Below are positions 5,017 through 5,682 of a stretch of DNA of 5,682 nucleotides, one piece after another. The translations under genes and the position numbers were made by a program. Every line of letters begins with the position of its first letter. The stretch's first letter is position 1. The stretch is from Methanomicrobiales archaeon. Lineage in GTDB: Archaea > Halobacteriota > Methanomicrobia > Methanomicrobiales > JACTUA01. The DNA lies in assembly GCA_028678635.1 (NCBI GenBank), contig JAJRDC010000202.1, positions 1-5,682 of the forward strand. Reading direction: 5' to 3'. The notes beneath the pieces are model-generated. The model had not been told where the DNA came from and searched no databases. It worked only from the letters and a program-made list of their open reading frames with translations.

Positions 5017-5682
5017 TCAGTGCTTCCGGCCCCCGCCCTTACCGGCCGTACTCTCTTCGCCCCGGGAAGGCTCCCTGCACTCCAGCTCGGAGAGGATCTC
5101 CAGGGGATCCTCCCCCTCCTTCACCAGGTCCCGGATGGCCCGAAGCCGTTCCATGCCAATGAAATGGGCGGCCATCACCCGGGCCAGGGGCGAGAGCTGG
5201 ATCCTTTCTGCCCTCCGGGTGATCAGCCCCTCCTTTTCCATCAGGTCGTCCACGGGAGCCAGTTCCCCCACCATCAGGGACTCGATCCGCCGGAGATCCG
5301 CCCCGTTCCCCTGGCAGGCCACGCAGCTGGCCGCGAGCTCCTCGGAGGATTCCTCGAAGCCGTGGACCGGGGCCACCTCCTCCATCTCGCCCCTGAGGAG
5401 CCGGATGGCCACCTCCTCCTCGGTGGCCTTTGCCTCGGAGGAGTATGCGGCACCGGGCTCGGCCAGGATCACCACCTTCCCCCGGTCATGGAAGTCGGGC
5501 CGCCCCGACCTCCCGGACATCTGGTGGAACTCCTGGACGGTCAGCCACTCGATCCCCATGGCCAGGGAGTCAAAGATCACCTGCGACGCCGGGAAATCCA
5601 CCCCTGCCCCCAGGGCTGCGGTCGTCACCACGGCCGCCACCTTCCCCGAGAGGAATCCCTGCTCCACCACCCTCCGCTCCTG
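5017..5682 (-). CDS. Archaea-specific Ski2-like superfamily II helicase, C-terminal part
   Basis: The gene runs off the right edge; 221 C-terminal residues remain, so its start and helicase motifs I-IV are not visible. The fragment has motif V, AAVVTTAALGAGVDFP (residues 16-31), then SQVIFDSLAMGIEWLTVQEFHQMSGRSGRPDF with motif VI QMSGRSGR (54-61) carrying the arginine finger region. This combination fits the archaeal Ski2/Hel308-like group (COG1202-type, by recall). It is an ATP-driven nucleic-acid translocase; whether its substrate is RNA or DNA is not settled by sequence. After the RecA-like domain come a KATEEEVAIRLLRGEMEEV stretch, a single CVAC pair (120-123) and a winged-helix or helical-bundle-like region (IESLMVGELAPVDDLMEKEGLITRR), ending in a disordered basic tail (GKGGGRKH). 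No T-run follows the stop at once; a promoter element begins 16 bp downstream. Confidence 0.88.
   Translation of the reverse strand, partial: QERRVVEQGFLSGKVAAVVTTAALGAGVDFPASQVIFDSLAMGIEWLTVQEFHQMSGRSGRPDFHDRGKVVILAEPGAAYSSEAKATEEEVAIRLLRGEMEEVAPVHGFEESSEELAASCVACQGNGADLRRIESLMVGELAPVDDLMEKEGLITRRAERIQLSPLARVMAAHFIGMERLRAIRDLVKEGEDPLEILSELECREPSRGEESTAGKGGGRKH

Overview
The window looks like a chromosomal segment of a high-GC methanogenic euryarchaeon, most likely of the Methanomicrobiales (order-level placement is inference). The evidence is a methanogen-type (class II, type 2) seryl-tRNA synthetase, an archaeal/eukaryotic-type ribosomal protein eS1 (S3Ae), an archaeal-type cofactor-independent phosphoglycerate mutase, an archaea-specific Ski2-like helicase, TATA-box promoters and an apparently leaderless mRNA. 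No mobile element, CRISPR array, tRNA or rRNA was seen.

Layout. Positions 2-508 (+) hold the C-terminal 168 codons of serS. After 15 bp and a good Shine-Dalgarno comes rps3ae (524-1240, +), whose product ends in an Ala/Pro-rich low-complexity tail. A 132-bp gap contains a TATA box about 28 bp upstream of the next ATG. Next is a tight three-gene block on + (1373-4294): apgM, a two-part beta-helix (bactofilin-like) protein with a hydrophobic segment between its halves, and a divergent SAM-methyltransferase-like protein. These genes overlap by 11 and 4 nt, so they are almost certainly one transcript with translational coupling.

The right part is on the minus strand. A 74-codon gene of unknown function (4414-4638) has its own AT-rich promoter. 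A 378-bp gap (4639-5016) without a convincing protein gene follows, and then the C-terminal 221 codons of the Ski2-like helicase (5017-5682, running off the window). The gap is not empty. On the minus strand it holds a strong BRE/TATA element (4987-5000), several inverted repeats, and about 240 bp further on a hairpin followed by a T-run (4727-4743). Together these outline a possible unannotated structured RNA, the best candidate for something undescribed here.

Functionally, serS-rps3ae is a translation pair. The apgM block couples a central-carbon enzyme (2-PG/3-PG interconversion) to two proteins of uncertain role, one of which may form filaments or scaffolds at the membrane. The helicase probably acts in RNA or DNA remodelling. 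The other links are inference from gene order only.
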